Shown here piece by piece: positions 25,963 through 35,289 of a stretch of 64,000 bases of DNA (position 1 is the first letter of the stretch; each line of letters starts with the position of its first letter). The translations under genes were made by a program, and so were the position numbers. Source of the stretch: Ruficoccus sp. ZRK36. Its GTDB lineage: Bacteria > Verrucomicrobiota > Verrucomicrobiia > Opitutales > Cerasicoccaceae. The notes beneath the pieces are model-generated. The model searched no databases and was not told the origin of the DNA. It was given only the letters and a program-made list of their open reading frames with translations. The DNA is taken from contig NZ_CP080649.1 of NCBI RefSeq assembly GCF_019603315.1, positions 3,482,176-3,546,175 of the forward strand, given 5' to 3'.

Positions 25963-27501
25963 ATGAAGATCTGGAAGAGGATCATCCTCGGCTTTATCGT
26001 CGTTATCGCCATCATGATGGTGGTCGACTACAACGCGCTCCGGGACAACATCCAAATCATCCGCCAGGTTGATGATCTGGAGCTCTCCAAGCGCAAGGAG
26101 CTGATCGAGTCGTACCGCACCGCCTACCTGCTGCAGCGGATCAAATCCAATGTGCGCGAGCTCCTTCTGGAGACAGAGGTCGACGAGAGACCCGATGAAA
26201 TTGATCTGGCGAGGGATGAAGTCACCACAGCAATCCCCCAGCTCCAAGCCTCGATACAGGAGCTAAAGGCAGCGACCTATCTAGGACTCAACCGCGAAGG
26301 ACAAGATGAAGAAGAACAAGAAGAACTGGAACGACTCAACTCTCTGCTCGATCTGACTCCGGCATTTCTCACCGGGCTAGAAAAGATGTTCGAGCTCCAC
26401 GATCAAGGTAAACACAAAGAGGCGGACGATCAATTCGAGGACTTTGTCGAACCGTTGTCGCGGGAGATGCAAACGGTTGCCGCCGAGGTATCCAGCGGTG
26501 CAGAAGAAGAGATCCAGTGGGCCATCCAACAGCTTAACATGCGGGTCAAAAAAGCGGTTGAGCAAGGCATCTATCTATCGGCCCTCAGCATATGTCTCGC
26601 AATGGCAATCGGCCTCCTCATCTCGCGATCCATTTCCCGGCCCCTGATGAAGCTGATCGAAGGCGCTGACGAAATCGGCCGTGGAAACCTGGAGACAACC
26701 GTCGAACTGAACACCAAAGGCGAACTTCAGCTACTCGCCGGATCGTTTAACCAGATGGCCCGCGAGCTTAAGACGAAGATAGACTCGATCGACAGCGTAA
26801 ACAAGGAGCTGCTGGAGTCTAATCGCACCAAGGACACCTTTTTCTCGATTATCGCTCATGACCTGAGGAATCCCTTTAACGCGATCCTCGGCTACTCCTA
26901 CATCCTCTCTGAGGACTATGAAAACTACGACGATGAGGAGCGGCTACAGTTCATCAAGGAGATCGACCGCTCTTCACGGATCACCTTTGAGCTGCTGGAA
27001 AACCTGCTCCACTGGGCGCGCTCCCAGAGCGATAAAATTAAAATAGAAAAGCAGACAGTACGTCTGCACGACGCAATCGAGGACTCCACCGACTCTCACT
27101 CTGCCAACGCAAAGGCCAAGTCAATCTCGCTGGTAAACGAAGTCCCGCCGGAGATGACGCTTGAGGTCGACCGGTCAACCTTTGCCGTCATCTTAAACAA
27201 CGTCATCAGCAACGCCCTGAAGTTCACACCGGACGGCGGACGAGTCGTCATAACGGCCAAGCAGGTCCATGGGCAAGTCGCTCTCTCCGTCAAAGACAAC
27301 GGCGTCGGCATGAGCGAGGAAACGATGAGCAAGATATTCCTCATACGCGGGAACAAATCAACGCTCGGCACCAGGAGTGAAAACGGAACCGGGCTCGGCC
27401 TCGTGCTGGTCAAAGACTTCACCGAGCGTAACGGAGGCAGCGTAGAGGTTAAGAGCAAGCTCGGTGAAGGCAGCGAGTTTATCTTCAGGTTCCCGGCCTA
27501 A
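25963..27501 (+). CDS. HAMP-domain sensor histidine kinase
   Basis: Membrane sensor kinase of 512 residues. TM1 is at residues ~5-24, followed by a mainly helical, acidic periplasmic segment (~25-204), TM2 at ~205-227, a HAMP linker (~228-280), the HisKA dimerisation helix with phospho-acceptor His299 in IIAHDLRNPF, and a HATPase domain with NVISNALKFTPDGG, DNGVGMS and GTGLGLVLVKDF. No response regulator gene is adjacent. An AT-rich palindrome, TATATTAATATA, lies upstream at 25890-25901 and may overlap the promoter. Confidence 0.92.
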   Translation: MKIWKRIILGFIVVIAIMMVVDYNALRDNIQIIRQVDDLELSKRKELIESYRTAYLLQRIKSNVRELLLETEVDERPDEIDLARDEVTTAIPQLQASIQELKAATYLGLNREGQDEEEQEELERLNSLLDLTPAFLTGLEKMFELHDQGKHKEADDQFEDFVEPLSREMQTVAAEVSSGAEEEIQWAIQQLNMRVKKAVEQGIYLSALSICLAMAIGLLISRSISRPLMKLIEGADEIGRGNLETTVELNTKGELQLLAGSFNQMARELKTKIDSIDSVNKELLESNRTKDTFFSIIAHDLRNPFNAILGYSYILSEDYENYDDEERLQFIKEIDRSSRITFELLENLLHWARSQSDKIKIEKQTVRLHDAIEDSTDSHSANAKAKSISLVNEVPPEMTLEVDRSTFAVILNNVISNALKFTPDGGRVVITAKQVHGQVALSVKDNGVGMSEETMSKIFLIRGNKSTLGTRSENGTGLGLVLVKDFTERNGGSVEVKSKLGEGSEFIFRFPA

Positions 27502-27555
27502 GCGATTCGACTCGACACTAAGATCGTATCTTCAAGCGCCCCACCATCTGCTAGG

Positions 27556-28587
27556 TCAATGAACGGCTGAGGCACTGGCACCGTGGACCCACGTGGCCTC
27601 GCATAGAACGACCTTGGGTTCTCTGGGCACGCCACGCTGATTTCGCAGGAGATCCGCTGTCACCAGGTCCACGGCATTGGCACCAGATATCTCGTTTTGC
27701 TGATTCAGCCCAGCCAGCCCCGCCTCTTCAAACTCCGGCAGCCAGTCCAATGTGGCACACGGCAGATCCCACCGCTCGGTCTTTAATCGCTGCGCCAGCA
27801 GCGAATGTACCTGCTCACCCTGAAAGAGGATGATGTCCGGTTTGGTTTTTCTGATCCATGTATCGACATCTCTGGCCCTCAGCGACGGTGCAACCAGCAT
27901 CAAGCTTGCGGCTTTTGTAATCCCCAGCGGATGGTGAATGACAAAACTGCCCTCCCACCGATGGTCCTGCCGCTCAAGGCTGCCACCACTGACACACATA
28001 CCGATGCGCCGGTAGCCCAGCTGTATCAGGTTCTTCATCGCGCGCGCCATTCCCTGGTAGTGGTCTGGACCCGTTTGGTGGAGTGCTGGGCCCACCTGAC
28101 CACGACCGATCACGACCGTAGAAAAACGCTCCCAACGCAGATCGAGCCGATAGCTCGTATGGTAATGGAGTGGAGAAACCATTACACCGCTGATCCCACG
28201 AGCATCAAGAATCGTACTCAAGCGCGCCATACTCAGGCCGTCGTCTTCGGCGTAAAACTCTTCAATCCCGTAGCCCAGCTCCTCTGCTCGTGACATCACC
28301 CCGCCAAGAATACGGCGGGCGTAGGGGTTCCGGTTGACGTTTTTTCTCAGCGCATCCAGCCAGATAAAGGCGAGTTTCTCGACCTGACGGTGCCGCTTGG
28401 ACGTACGCATGTAGGCCATCATCTTTACCATCTGAGGGTCGGGACGATAGCCAAGCTCATCGGCGATGCGCAGAACCATATCCCGTGTGCGTGCTGCCAC
28501 CTCAGGGTGAGCCCGGAGAGCACGCGAGACCGTCATCTCAGAGACACCGGCGGCTTTCGCAATATCCTTCAACGAGGGGTTGGCCAT
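27556..28587 (-). CDS. LacI family transcriptional regulator
   Basis: Repressor of 343 residues with a typical N-terminal helix-turn-helix (LKDIAKAAGVSEMTVSRAL) and a ligand-binding domain. The ATG at 28587 begins MANPSLKDIAK; the open frame extends upstream but only through promoter DNA. It is divergent from the SDR/FAD oxidoreductase pair, and a small palindrome at 28638-28648 lies in the gap. Those two genes are the likely targets; the effector is unknown. Confidence 0.9.
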   Translation of the reverse strand: MANPSLKDIAKAAGVSEMTVSRALRAHPEVAARTRDMVLRIADELGYRPDPQMVKMMAYMRTSKRHRQVEKLAFIWLDALRKNVNRNPYARRILGGVMSRAEELGYGIEEFYAEDDGLSMARLSTILDARGISGVMVSPLHYHTSYRLDLRWERFSTVVIGRGQVGPALHQTGPDHYQGMARAMKNLIQLGYRRIGMCVSGGSLERQDHRWEGSFVIHHPLGITKAASLMLVAPSLRARDVDTWIRKTKPDIILFQGEQVHSLLAQRLKTERWDLPCATLDWLPEFEEAGLAGLNQQNEISGANAVDLVTADLLRNQRGVPREPKVVLCEATWVHGASASAVH

Positions 28588-28637
28588 GGCCGTTACCTTA
28601 ACGGCTTCTCGGGCTGGTAAAAGCCAAGAGTGCACGA

Positions 28638-28648
28638 TTTGCTGCAAA
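28638..28648. promoter_or_regulatory. Putative LacI-type operator
   Basis: TTTGCTGCAAA, a perfect 5+1+5 palindrome, in the 112-bp gap between LacI and SDR genes. Its TGC/GCA core is like the palindrome at 11861 and the box at 21181. Confidence 0.4.
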
Positions 28649-28699
28649 AACATGGCCAACTGCGGCCTCCCCCTCCTCCCCGAAACCAGGACTAAACCC

Positions 28700-29434
28700 A
28701 TGAATAAAAATCCATTAACCGTAATCGTAACCGGAGGCTCCGGTGGCTTTGGCGCCGGTATTGCCGGGGCGCTATCCCAGGCCGGGCACCATGTTTACAT
28801 CACAGGTCGAAACCACGACAAGCTGTTGCAGGTCGCAAACGCCACCGGGGCCACCTCTGTTGTCGCGGATGTAACGTCACCGGCAGATTGGGACTGCGTG
28901 ATCGACACGGTCATGACCGAGCGAGGATGCATCGACGTTCTCGTGAATAATGCCGGGGCCGGGGGCCGCATCGCCCCTGTCGACGAGCAGACAGACGAAG
29001 AGATCATCGAAACCATAAACCTGAACCTCACGGCAGTGCTGTTGGGGTGCCGACGTGTCGGTAAGATCATGAAGTCACAGCACAGTGGCTATGTGATCAA
29101 TGTTTCGAGCATCTGCGCCCAGTACTCGTGGTCCGGATGGTCTGTTTACTCAGCCGCAAAGGCGGGCGTGGAGCGTTTAAGCAAAGGGCTCTACGCGGAG
29201 CTGCGCGAGTCAGGCGTCCGAGTCACTACGCTAACCCCCTCGTGGGGGGCCACCGAGTTCGGGGAGGCATCATCCATAGCCGGTCACCCGACACTGGACC
29301 CGGAGGTCCGGCGACAGTGCATCCAGCCCGACGACATGGGGCGGCTGGTCCTTCACCTCGTCAGTACCCCTTCGCACCTGAACCAGCTTGAGTTAACCGT
29401 CTTGCCGACCGTTCAGGACATATCTCCTCTCTAA
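28700..29434 (+). CDS. SDR family oxidoreductase
   Basis: Classical short-chain dehydrogenase of 244 residues: TGGSGGFGAG cofactor loop, NNAGAGG, the catalytic Ser in NVSSICA, and YSAAK (Tyr near 151). It starts at ATG 28700 (MNKNPLTVIVTGG). Its stop lies 6 bp before the FAD oxidoreductase start, so the two are almost certainly one operon. The substrate is unknown; a sugar or polyol is likely from context. Confidence 0.9.
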   Translation: MNKNPLTVIVTGGSGGFGAGIAGALSQAGHHVYITGRNHDKLLQVANATGATSVVADVTSPADWDCVIDTVMTERGCIDVLVNNAGAGGRIAPVDEQTDEEIIETINLNLTAVLLGCRRVGKIMKSQHSGYVINVSSICAQYSWSGWSVYSAAKAGVERLSKGLYAELRESGVRVTTLTPSWGATEFGEASSIAGHPTLDPEVRRQCIQPDDMGRLVLHLVSTPSHLNQLELTVLPTVQDISPL

Positions 29435-29440
29435 GCAATC

Positions 29441-30799
29441 ATGCCGGTGCCATCCGCCAACTCTCACCATGACTACGACCTGATCGTTATCGGTGCAGGC
29501 AGTGGGGGCTTTGGGGCAGCCTACGCAGCCTCACGCATGGGCTGCCGAGTCCTGTTGGTTGAGAAAAATACGCTACTCGGCGGCAATGCCACACACGGCG
29601 GCGTCAATGTCTGGGAGCCCGGCGTCGGCGGTACGGGGATTCCCTTTGAGCTCTACAAACGCCTGAAGCGACGCCGCGACGCCGTTGGCATCTATTCGTT
29701 TGGGCGGCATATGGCCTGGCACCATGACGCATCCGCACCACCCTTTCCCGGAGGGGAGCTCATTCTCGACCCGACAAAGCGCTATCTCGATACCCTCCGC
29801 CGTTACGGGGCACCTCCAGACTTCCGGGAGGAGCGCTTCCGCAGGGAGCATTGGCATGGTGTACCTTTCGAGCCAGAGCCCTATGCCGAAACGATGCGGG
29901 AGATGCTGGAGGAAACCGGGCACTGCTCGATCCTGACTGGCGTAGCGCTAGAGAGAGTCCAGCATGAGGGAAGCAGTATCACTGGCTTAACCCTCTCGAA
30001 CGGCGCACGGGTATCCGCTCGCTTTTATGTGGATGCAACGGCAAGCCTTGTCCTCGCAAAATCCGCTGGCTGCACCACGACACGCGGGCAGGAGGCGCAG
30101 TCCCGCTATCATGAAAAGGGTGCCCCCGCCACCCCCGGTAAGCACTTGAACGGAGCATCGCTGCTCTTTCGTGTCATGCCAGCCCCCCACCCCTGCGTAG
30201 AGCCGTGCCCGGACGACATCCCCCGGCGATGCTGGTGGCAGGACGACTTCCCGGCGGCTTCCTGTGTCCAGTACCCCGGCGGCGGCTATAGCATCAACCC
30301 ACTTCCTACCATGGAGGGAAGAGAAGCCCTCGAGCGTGGGCATGAATCCGCCTATGGTGAATGTCTGAGACGGATTCGTGCCTGCTGGCGTCACATGCAG
30401 CTGACGTTTCCAGAATTCCAGAGCTACCAGATAGCCTGGGTAGCCCCGACCCTCGGCATCCGCGAGGGGACACGCCTGGTCGGGCGCTACGTCCTCACCG
30501 AGCACGACCTCGACGCTGGCCTGAGCCACCAGACACACGACGACATCATCGCCATCTCCGACCATGCCAAGGATATCCATGGCGGAGCACAGGGGCGGCG
30601 CGGTGCACATGAATTAGCAGGCCCCTACGGCATCCCCTACCGCTGCCTGCTTCCGCAGGAGTTCGACAACATGCTGGTCGCCTGCCGTGGGGCTAGCTTT
30701 TCGGCCATCGCGGCATCCAGCTGCCGCCTCTCCCGCACGATGATGCAGCTGGGGCAGGCAGCAGGGACGGCGGCAGCGCTTGCGACATGCAGAGGATAG
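29441..30799 (+). CDS. FAD-dependent oxidoreductase
   Basis: A 452-residue flavoprotein of the FAD_oxidored (PF12831-like) type. The N-terminal dinucleotide motif VIGAGSGGFGAAYAA is followed by LLVEKNTLLGGNATHGGVN, and a C-terminal LVACRGASFSAIAASSCRL segment would close the FAD site. Many relatives occur in polysaccharide catabolic clusters of Verrucomicrobiota and Planctomycetota with unknown substrates. No Tat or Sec signal is visible. It is co-transcribed with the SDR gene before it. Confidence 0.8.
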   Translation: MPVPSANSHHDYDLIVIGAGSGGFGAAYAASRMGCRVLLVEKNTLLGGNATHGGVNVWEPGVGGTGIPFELYKRLKRRRDAVGIYSFGRHMAWHHDASAPPFPGGELILDPTKRYLDTLRRYGAPPDFREERFRREHWHGVPFEPEPYAETMREMLEETGHCSILTGVALERVQHEGSSITGLTLSNGARVSARFYVDATASLVLAKSAGCTTTRGQEAQSRYHEKGAPATPGKHLNGASLLFRVMPAPHPCVEPCPDDIPRRCWWQDDFPAASCVQYPGGGYSINPLPTMEGREALERGHESAYGECLRRIRACWRHMQLTFPEFQSYQIAWVAPTLGIREGTRLVGRYVLTEHDLDAGLSHQTHDDIIAISDHAKDIHGGAQGRRGAHELAGPYGIPYRCLLPQEFDNMLVACRGASFSAIAASSCRLSRTMMQLGQAAGTAAALATCRG

Positions 30800-31104
30800 G
30801 CGCGTTGGCCGACGTTCCCGCGAAGCTCTTGCGCGAGTCACTCAGCCACCAAAACGTGGAACTTAGCTGGCCTCGTCCAAAGGCACTAACGACCTACCTC
30901 ATGAGCGAGTAAACAGGTCGGGGAACCCCCTCGCCAGAAGCGAAGCCCAGGGCGGCTATACCGGCAGCCTCTAAGAACGTAAAAACATAATAAAAAACAA
31001 CCTACGACCAAACCGGACCTCTGATCAGAAGCGCGCCATCTGGTCCTCCGGCAGGTCTAGCCTTGTCAGGATAGCAGATTATCACTAAGGCCCAATGCAT
31101 ATTC
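30800..31104. other. 305-bp intergenic region
   Basis: Between the FAD oxidoreductase and radical SAM genes. I see no hairpin with a T-run and no convincing gene. A short A-rich stretch near 30975-31000 may belong to the promoter of the radical SAM operon. Confidence 0.5.
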
Positions 31105-32253
31105 ATGGGCTACCTCTCCAAACTTTCCCGCATTGGCCCCAAGCTCATTGGCTACAAACTGGCCAAGCACCGCTTAGCCAAGGTGCCAATGCCCATTAAT
31201 TTTACGTATTCGATCACACACGCATGCCAGTCTCTGTGCAAAACCTGTAATATCGGCCTGCTCTACCGTGAGAACCCCAAGCTCACCCAGGACGAGCTCA
31301 AACTGGATGAAATAGAGAAGATTTTCAAAAGCATCGGCCCCGGCCACATCTACTTTTTCAATATCAGCGGCGGAGAGCCCTTCCTGCGGAAAGAGATACC
31401 GGAGATCGTCCGCCTGGCCCTGCGCCATCTCAAGCCCGCGATCATCCACTCCCCGACAAACGCGTTGATGCCGGACATCATCGCCCAGCGCGTCGAGGCT
31501 ATCATGGGCATAATTGAGGAGGAGGCTCCCGGCACTCACTTCACGATCAAGCCGTCCTTTGACGCTGTCGGCGAAAAGCATGATGTAATCCGCGGCGTAA
31601 AGGGCAACTTTGACCGCCTGCTGAAGACCATCGAAAAGCTCAAGGACGTCCAAAAGCGCCACCCCAATCTTTACATCGGTCTTGGCACCGTCATCTCGAA
31701 CTTCAGCATCGACCATCTCCCCGAGACAGCCGAGTACGTCCGCAAGCTGAACGTGGACAGCTACATCAGCGAGATTGCAGAGCAGCGCTCGGAAATGTCC
31801 AACACCGATGACCCGATCACGCCCAGTGCGGAGCGCTACGCCGAGGCCATCCAGTACTTTAAGAACGAAACCCGCAAGGAGCTCAAAAACAAGCCGCTCC
31901 TCTCCCGGCTGACCATGTCGATGCGTCTGGTCTACTACGACCTGGTGGTTCAGATCCTGAAAAAAGAGAAGCAGGTCATCCCCTGCTATGGCGGGATCAC
32001 CAATGCCCACATGAACTCCTATGGCGACATCTGGCCGTGCGCGATCCTCGCCTACAGCAAGAACATGGGCAACCTTCGCGACTTCGACTATGACTTCCGG
32101 AAGCTCTGGCAGGACCACGTCACCAGCGCCGAGGTCCGCAAATACATCCATGAGCGCAAGTGCCACTGCCCGCTGGCCAACCAGTCGTACTCCAACATCC
32201 TGATGAGCCCCAAATCCATGCTCAAAAGCATCCGGCACATCCTGTTCAACTAA
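31105..32253 (+). CDS. Radical SAM protein with C-terminal cysteine cluster
   Basis: Radical S-adenosylmethionine enzyme of 382 residues. The CX3CX2C cluster is Cys41, Cys45 and Cys48 (HACQSLCKTCNIG), and NISGGEPFLRKE is the SAM-binding GGE motif. Further cysteines (IPCYGG, IWPCAIL, KCHCPLA) near residues 290-370 look like a SPASM/twitch-type auxiliary Fe-S site. First gene of a five-gene operon with a glycosyltransferase, epimerase, methyltransferase and flippase-like protein. It probably modifies a sugar or lipid carrier by radical chemistry; the reaction cannot be told from sequence. Confidence 0.88.
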   Translation: MGYLSKLSRIGPKLIGYKLAKHRLAKVPMPINFTYSITHACQSLCKTCNIGLLYRENPKLTQDELKLDEIEKIFKSIGPGHIYFFNISGGEPFLRKEIPEIVRLALRHLKPAIIHSPTNALMPDIIAQRVEAIMGIIEEEAPGTHFTIKPSFDAVGEKHDVIRGVKGNFDRLLKTIEKLKDVQKRHPNLYIGLGTVISNFSIDHLPETAEYVRKLNVDSYISEIAEQRSEMSNTDDPITPSAERYAEAIQYFKNETRKELKNKPLLSRLTMSMRLVYYDLVVQILKKEKQVIPCYGGITNAHMNSYGDIWPCAILAYSKNMGNLRDFDYDFRKLWQDHVTSAEVRKYIHERKCHCPLANQSYSNILMSPKSMLKSIRHILFN

Positions 32254-32265
32254 TGACCGGCTGCC

Positions 32266-33429
32266 ATGGCTGAGCGCATACTCATCATCGGCCCGTCCCA
32301 CCCCTTCCGAGGGGGGATCGCCACCTACTCGACCCTGCTCTACGATACGCTCCGCCGCCGCTGTCAGGTGGACTTCTTCGGGCTCAAACGCCAGTTCTGG
32401 AAGTTCCTCTACCCCGGTCGCTCGCAGATCGAGACGGGGGGCTTTAACCTCGCCCGCGAGGATATCCAGTATCGGCTCGACACCTACAACCCCTTTAGCT
32501 GGCTCAGCGCCGGTCGCCAGGCCAGAGACTACGACGCCGTCATCCTGCCCTGGTGGGTAGCCTTCTGGCTGCCCTTCTACGCGATCTTTTTATGGGCCTC
32601 GCGCGGAGGCCGCGCAAAGCGCATTCTGCTCTGTCACAACGTCCAGGATCACGAGGCTGGCCTGCTGACCCGTATCGCCACCGACTACATATACAACCGC
32701 GCGGACGCCTTTATCGTGCAGAGCGAGGACGAGGCCGAGCGGCTCAAGCGCATCCTGCGCCAACCGCGCGAAATCTGCATCCACGCGCACCCCAGCTACG
32801 CCCACTACAACCGCGACACCTGCGACCGCGCCTCAGCCCGCGATCAACTCGGCCTCGGGCCAGAGGAGCGAGTAGCTCTGTTTTTCGGATACGTACGCGA
32901 TTACAAGGGCGTGGATGTATTGATCGAGGCAGCCGCACAGCTTAGAGATGAGAACTTGCCGGTCAAATGCCTCGTCGTGGGCGAAATCTGGAAAAACGAT
33001 CCCAAGTACGCTCAACTCATTGAGAGGCTGAACATCGGTGACCAGGTCAAACTCATCGACCGCTACATCGACATGGAGGAGATCGAGCCCTACTTCAAGG
33101 CGGCCGATTTCTGCCTGCTCCCGTACCGGTCAGCCACAGGCAGCGGTGTACTCCAAGTGGCCCTCGGCATGGGGACGCCAGCCATCGCCAGCGATTTACC
33201 GGCATTCTCGGGCTCCATGACCGACGAGGAAGAAGGCTTTCTCGTGCCACCCGGAGACGCCCAGGCCCTCGCCTCCGCCATCCGTCGCATGTACGAGGCC
33301 GACACGCATCTACGCATGGCCGAACACCTGCGCAACCAGCCTCCGGACCAAAGCTGGGAAGAACTGGCCGACAAGCTGTTTGCCCTTCTGGAAAGAACGC
33401 GCCAGCCATCCACCCAAGCGAATTCTTAG
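32266..33429 (+). CDS. Glycosyltransferase family 4
   Basis: GT-B fold glycosyltransferase of 387 residues. The N-domain begins ILIIGPSHPFRGGIATYS, a glycine-rich acceptor-side loop. The C-domain has FFGYVRDYKGVDVLIEA and the nucleotide-sugar motif region near residue 290, LPYRSATGSGVLQVALGMGTP, where GT4 enzymes keep an EX7E pattern; here the first acidic residue is replaced. It starts 12 bp after the radical SAM gene. Predicted to add a sugar to a lipid-linked acceptor on the cytoplasmic face. Confidence 0.88.
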   Translation: MAERILIIGPSHPFRGGIATYSTLLYDTLRRRCQVDFFGLKRQFWKFLYPGRSQIETGGFNLAREDIQYRLDTYNPFSWLSAGRQARDYDAVILPWWVAFWLPFYAIFLWASRGGRAKRILLCHNVQDHEAGLLTRIATDYIYNRADAFIVQSEDEAERLKRILRQPREICIHAHPSYAHYNRDTCDRASARDQLGLGPEERVALFFGYVRDYKGVDVLIEAAAQLRDENLPVKCLVVGEIWKNDPKYAQLIERLNIGDQVKLIDRYIDMEEIEPYFKAADFCLLPYRSATGSGVLQVALGMGTPAIASDLPAFSGSMTDEEEGFLVPPGDAQALASAIRRMYEADTHLRMAEHLRNQPPDQSWEELADKLFALLERTRQPSTQANS

Positions 33430-33465
33430 TTGTCAGGTACCCCCGAAATAGGAGATGACCCAAAC

Positions 33466-34467
33466 GTGACAAAGACCATACTCGTCAGCGGAGCCACCGG
33501 CTTCATCGGAAAACAACTCGTCCCCGCCCTGCTACAGGCAGGCTGGGAGGTGACAGCTCTCGTGCGCGACACCGCAAAAGCCGCCCAGGTCCCGGAACTC
33601 AAAGGCAGCCGGTTGGTTTCCGGCGATCTAGCCGACATACGGTCTCTGCAGCAGGCCATAACTGGCTGCGAGTATGTCGCCCATCTAGCTGTGCTGGGTC
33701 ATGTAAACAAAGAAGGGACGACCGAGGACAAGTATCAGCAGGTCAATGCCGTTGGCACGAGCAATATGCTTGAGGCCTGCCTGGCATCCGGCGTCAAAAA
33801 AATCATTTGCTGCTCCACGACGGCAGCCATCGGCACTCCGGACGGTAATGTGATCGACGAGTCCTCCCCCCTGCGCCCGATCACGCCCTATGGCCGCTCC
33901 AAAAAGGCGGCAGAGGAAGTGATCCAGACATATGTCCGGGACAGGTCGGCTCCGGTCGTGACGCTGGTGTTCCCCCACGTGTTCGGCCCCGGCGACGTAC
34001 GCGACTTTTTAAAGATCGTCCGTATGATCAAAAAGGGGATCTTTCCGCAGATCGGAAGCCAGCCCAACTACTTCCCGGCCTGCTACCTGAGCGAGGCTGT
34101 GAGCGGCATCATCCTCGCCCTCGACAAGGGACAGCCCGGCGAGCGCTACATGATCGCCGATGACGATCCACACGACTTGCGGGACATCCGCCGCTACGTC
34201 CGTGTCGAGCTGGGGCTGCGCCCCGATGCCTATTATCCACAGGCCCCGAAGTGGATGATCCTGCTCGCCGCCCACACGATCGAGAAGACCTTTAGCCTCA
34301 TGGGCAAAGTGCCACCCGTGCGCCCCAGCAATATCAAAAACCTCGCCTTGAGCCGGCGGGTTGATATCAGTAAAGCCAAACGCGAGCTCGGCTTTTCCCA
34401 TAGCACCAGCCTAGAAACCGCAATCAAGGAAATGATCGCATGGTACCAGCAGCACAGAATGATTTAA
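33466..34467 (+). CDS. NAD-dependent epimerase/dehydratase (extended SDR)
   Basis: Extended short-chain dehydrogenase of 333 residues with the GATGFIGK cofactor motif, SSTTAAIG strand, and the catalytic YGRSK. The C-terminal part (RYMIADDDPHDLRDI) resembles the sugar-epimerase/3-beta-HSD group that includes HpnA-like proteins of lipid clusters. I prefer the GTG at 33466, with GGAG upstream, to the TTG at 33430. It overlaps the next gene by 28 bp, which indicates translational coupling. It probably makes the activated sugar used by the neighbouring GT4, or edits a lipid head group. Confidence 0.82.
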   Translation: MTKTILVSGATGFIGKQLVPALLQAGWEVTALVRDTAKAAQVPELKGSRLVSGDLADIRSLQQAITGCEYVAHLAVLGHVNKEGTTEDKYQQVNAVGTSNMLEACLASGVKKIICCSTTAAIGTPDGNVIDESSPLRPITPYGRSKKAAEEVIQTYVRDRSAPVVTLVFPHVFGPGDVRDFLKIVRMIKKGIFPQIGSQPNYFPACYLSEAVSGIILALDKGQPGERYMIADDDPHDLRDIRRYVRVELGLRPDAYYPQAPKWMILLAAHTIEKTFSLMGKVPPVRPSNIKNLALSRRVDISKAKRELGFSHSTSLETAIKEMIAWYQQHRMI

Positions 34468-35270
34468 CAGCCCCGGAAACGGTCCACGAAACCGAAGTCT
34501 ACGGCATCACCTATGACCGTATAACAACCTCCCGGCACCAGGTCCGCACGGTCAAAAACTACGGCATCAAGACCGTCCTGGAAAGCCCCTCCATGGGCGC
34601 CAAGGCCGCCGGCTCACTCTACTCTCTTGGCTTCGGGGCCGCCGGCTGCGACATCACCCTGGTCAACCCCGAGCCAGCTCCGCTGGAGGAGTGGAAAACG
34701 CTCGGCTGGCAGGACCGCGTCACCAGCGTACAAGCCGAAGACTACGCGCAGCTGCCCTTCGAGGATAACAGCTTCGATATGGCGTGGAACTTCGCGACCT
34801 TTGCAAACATGCCCGACCCCGTGGCCTGGACCCGTGAGATGACACGCGTCTCCAAGGACTACGTCATGGTCGTCTCCTGCAACAACTGTCAGGCGGGCTA
34901 CCCCTGGCACCGGTTCCTGCACCGCATCAATAACATCCCCTGGACCCACGGCGACACCTACTTCAACTTCATCTGGAACGTGAAGAAGATGTTCCGTGAC
35001 TGCGGGATGGACATCGTCGAGTTCGGAGCTTTTGACTCTCCTCCCTGGCCCGACCCGGTCGGCTTCCGCGACATCCGCCTGCACAAGATCGGCACCCCGC
35101 AGCAACCCAAGGAAATCAGCTGGACGGTGCCCTTTGTTGAAATGTGGAAGAAGCAGGAGTTCCCTCTCTGGATGCGGGCGCTCAACCTCTACGACGTAAA
35201 CCTGCGCAAGGGCTACCTGAAGCTGCCGATATCGCACCTGTTCTACGTCATCGGGAAGAAGCGCAAGTAA
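34440..35270 (+). CDS. Class I SAM-dependent methyltransferase
   Basis: Predicted methyltransferase of 276 residues. The SAM-binding region is degenerate at motif I (TVLESPSMGAKAAGSLYSLG) but motifs II-III are recognisable: DITLVNPEP, VQAEDYAQLPFEDNSFDMAW and ANMPDPVAWTREMTRVSKDYVMV. It starts inside the epimerase gene (28-bp overlap) and ends 19 bp before the flippase-like gene. The acceptor is unknown; a sugar hydroxyl or lipid head group is likely from the operon. Confidence 0.82.
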   Translation: MVPAAQNDLTAPETVHETEVYGITYDRITTSRHQVRTVKNYGIKTVLESPSMGAKAAGSLYSLGFGAAGCDITLVNPEPAPLEEWKTLGWQDRVTSVQAEDYAQLPFEDNSFDMAWNFATFANMPDPVAWTREMTRVSKDYVMVVSCNNCQAGYPWHRFLHRINNIPWTHGDTYFNFIWNVKKMFRDCGMDIVEFGAFDSPPWPDPVGFRDIRLHKIGTPQQPKEISWTVPFVEMWKKQEFPLWMRALNLYDVNLRKGYLKLPISHLFYVIGKKRK

Positions 35271-35289
35271 GCGTCACCCCCCCCTTGTG

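Noticed and set aside
30787-30912. 41-codon frame after the FAD oxidoreductase
   Set aside because: It overlaps the preceding gene by 13 bp, lacks a ribosome site and resembles no family, so I do not call it a gene.
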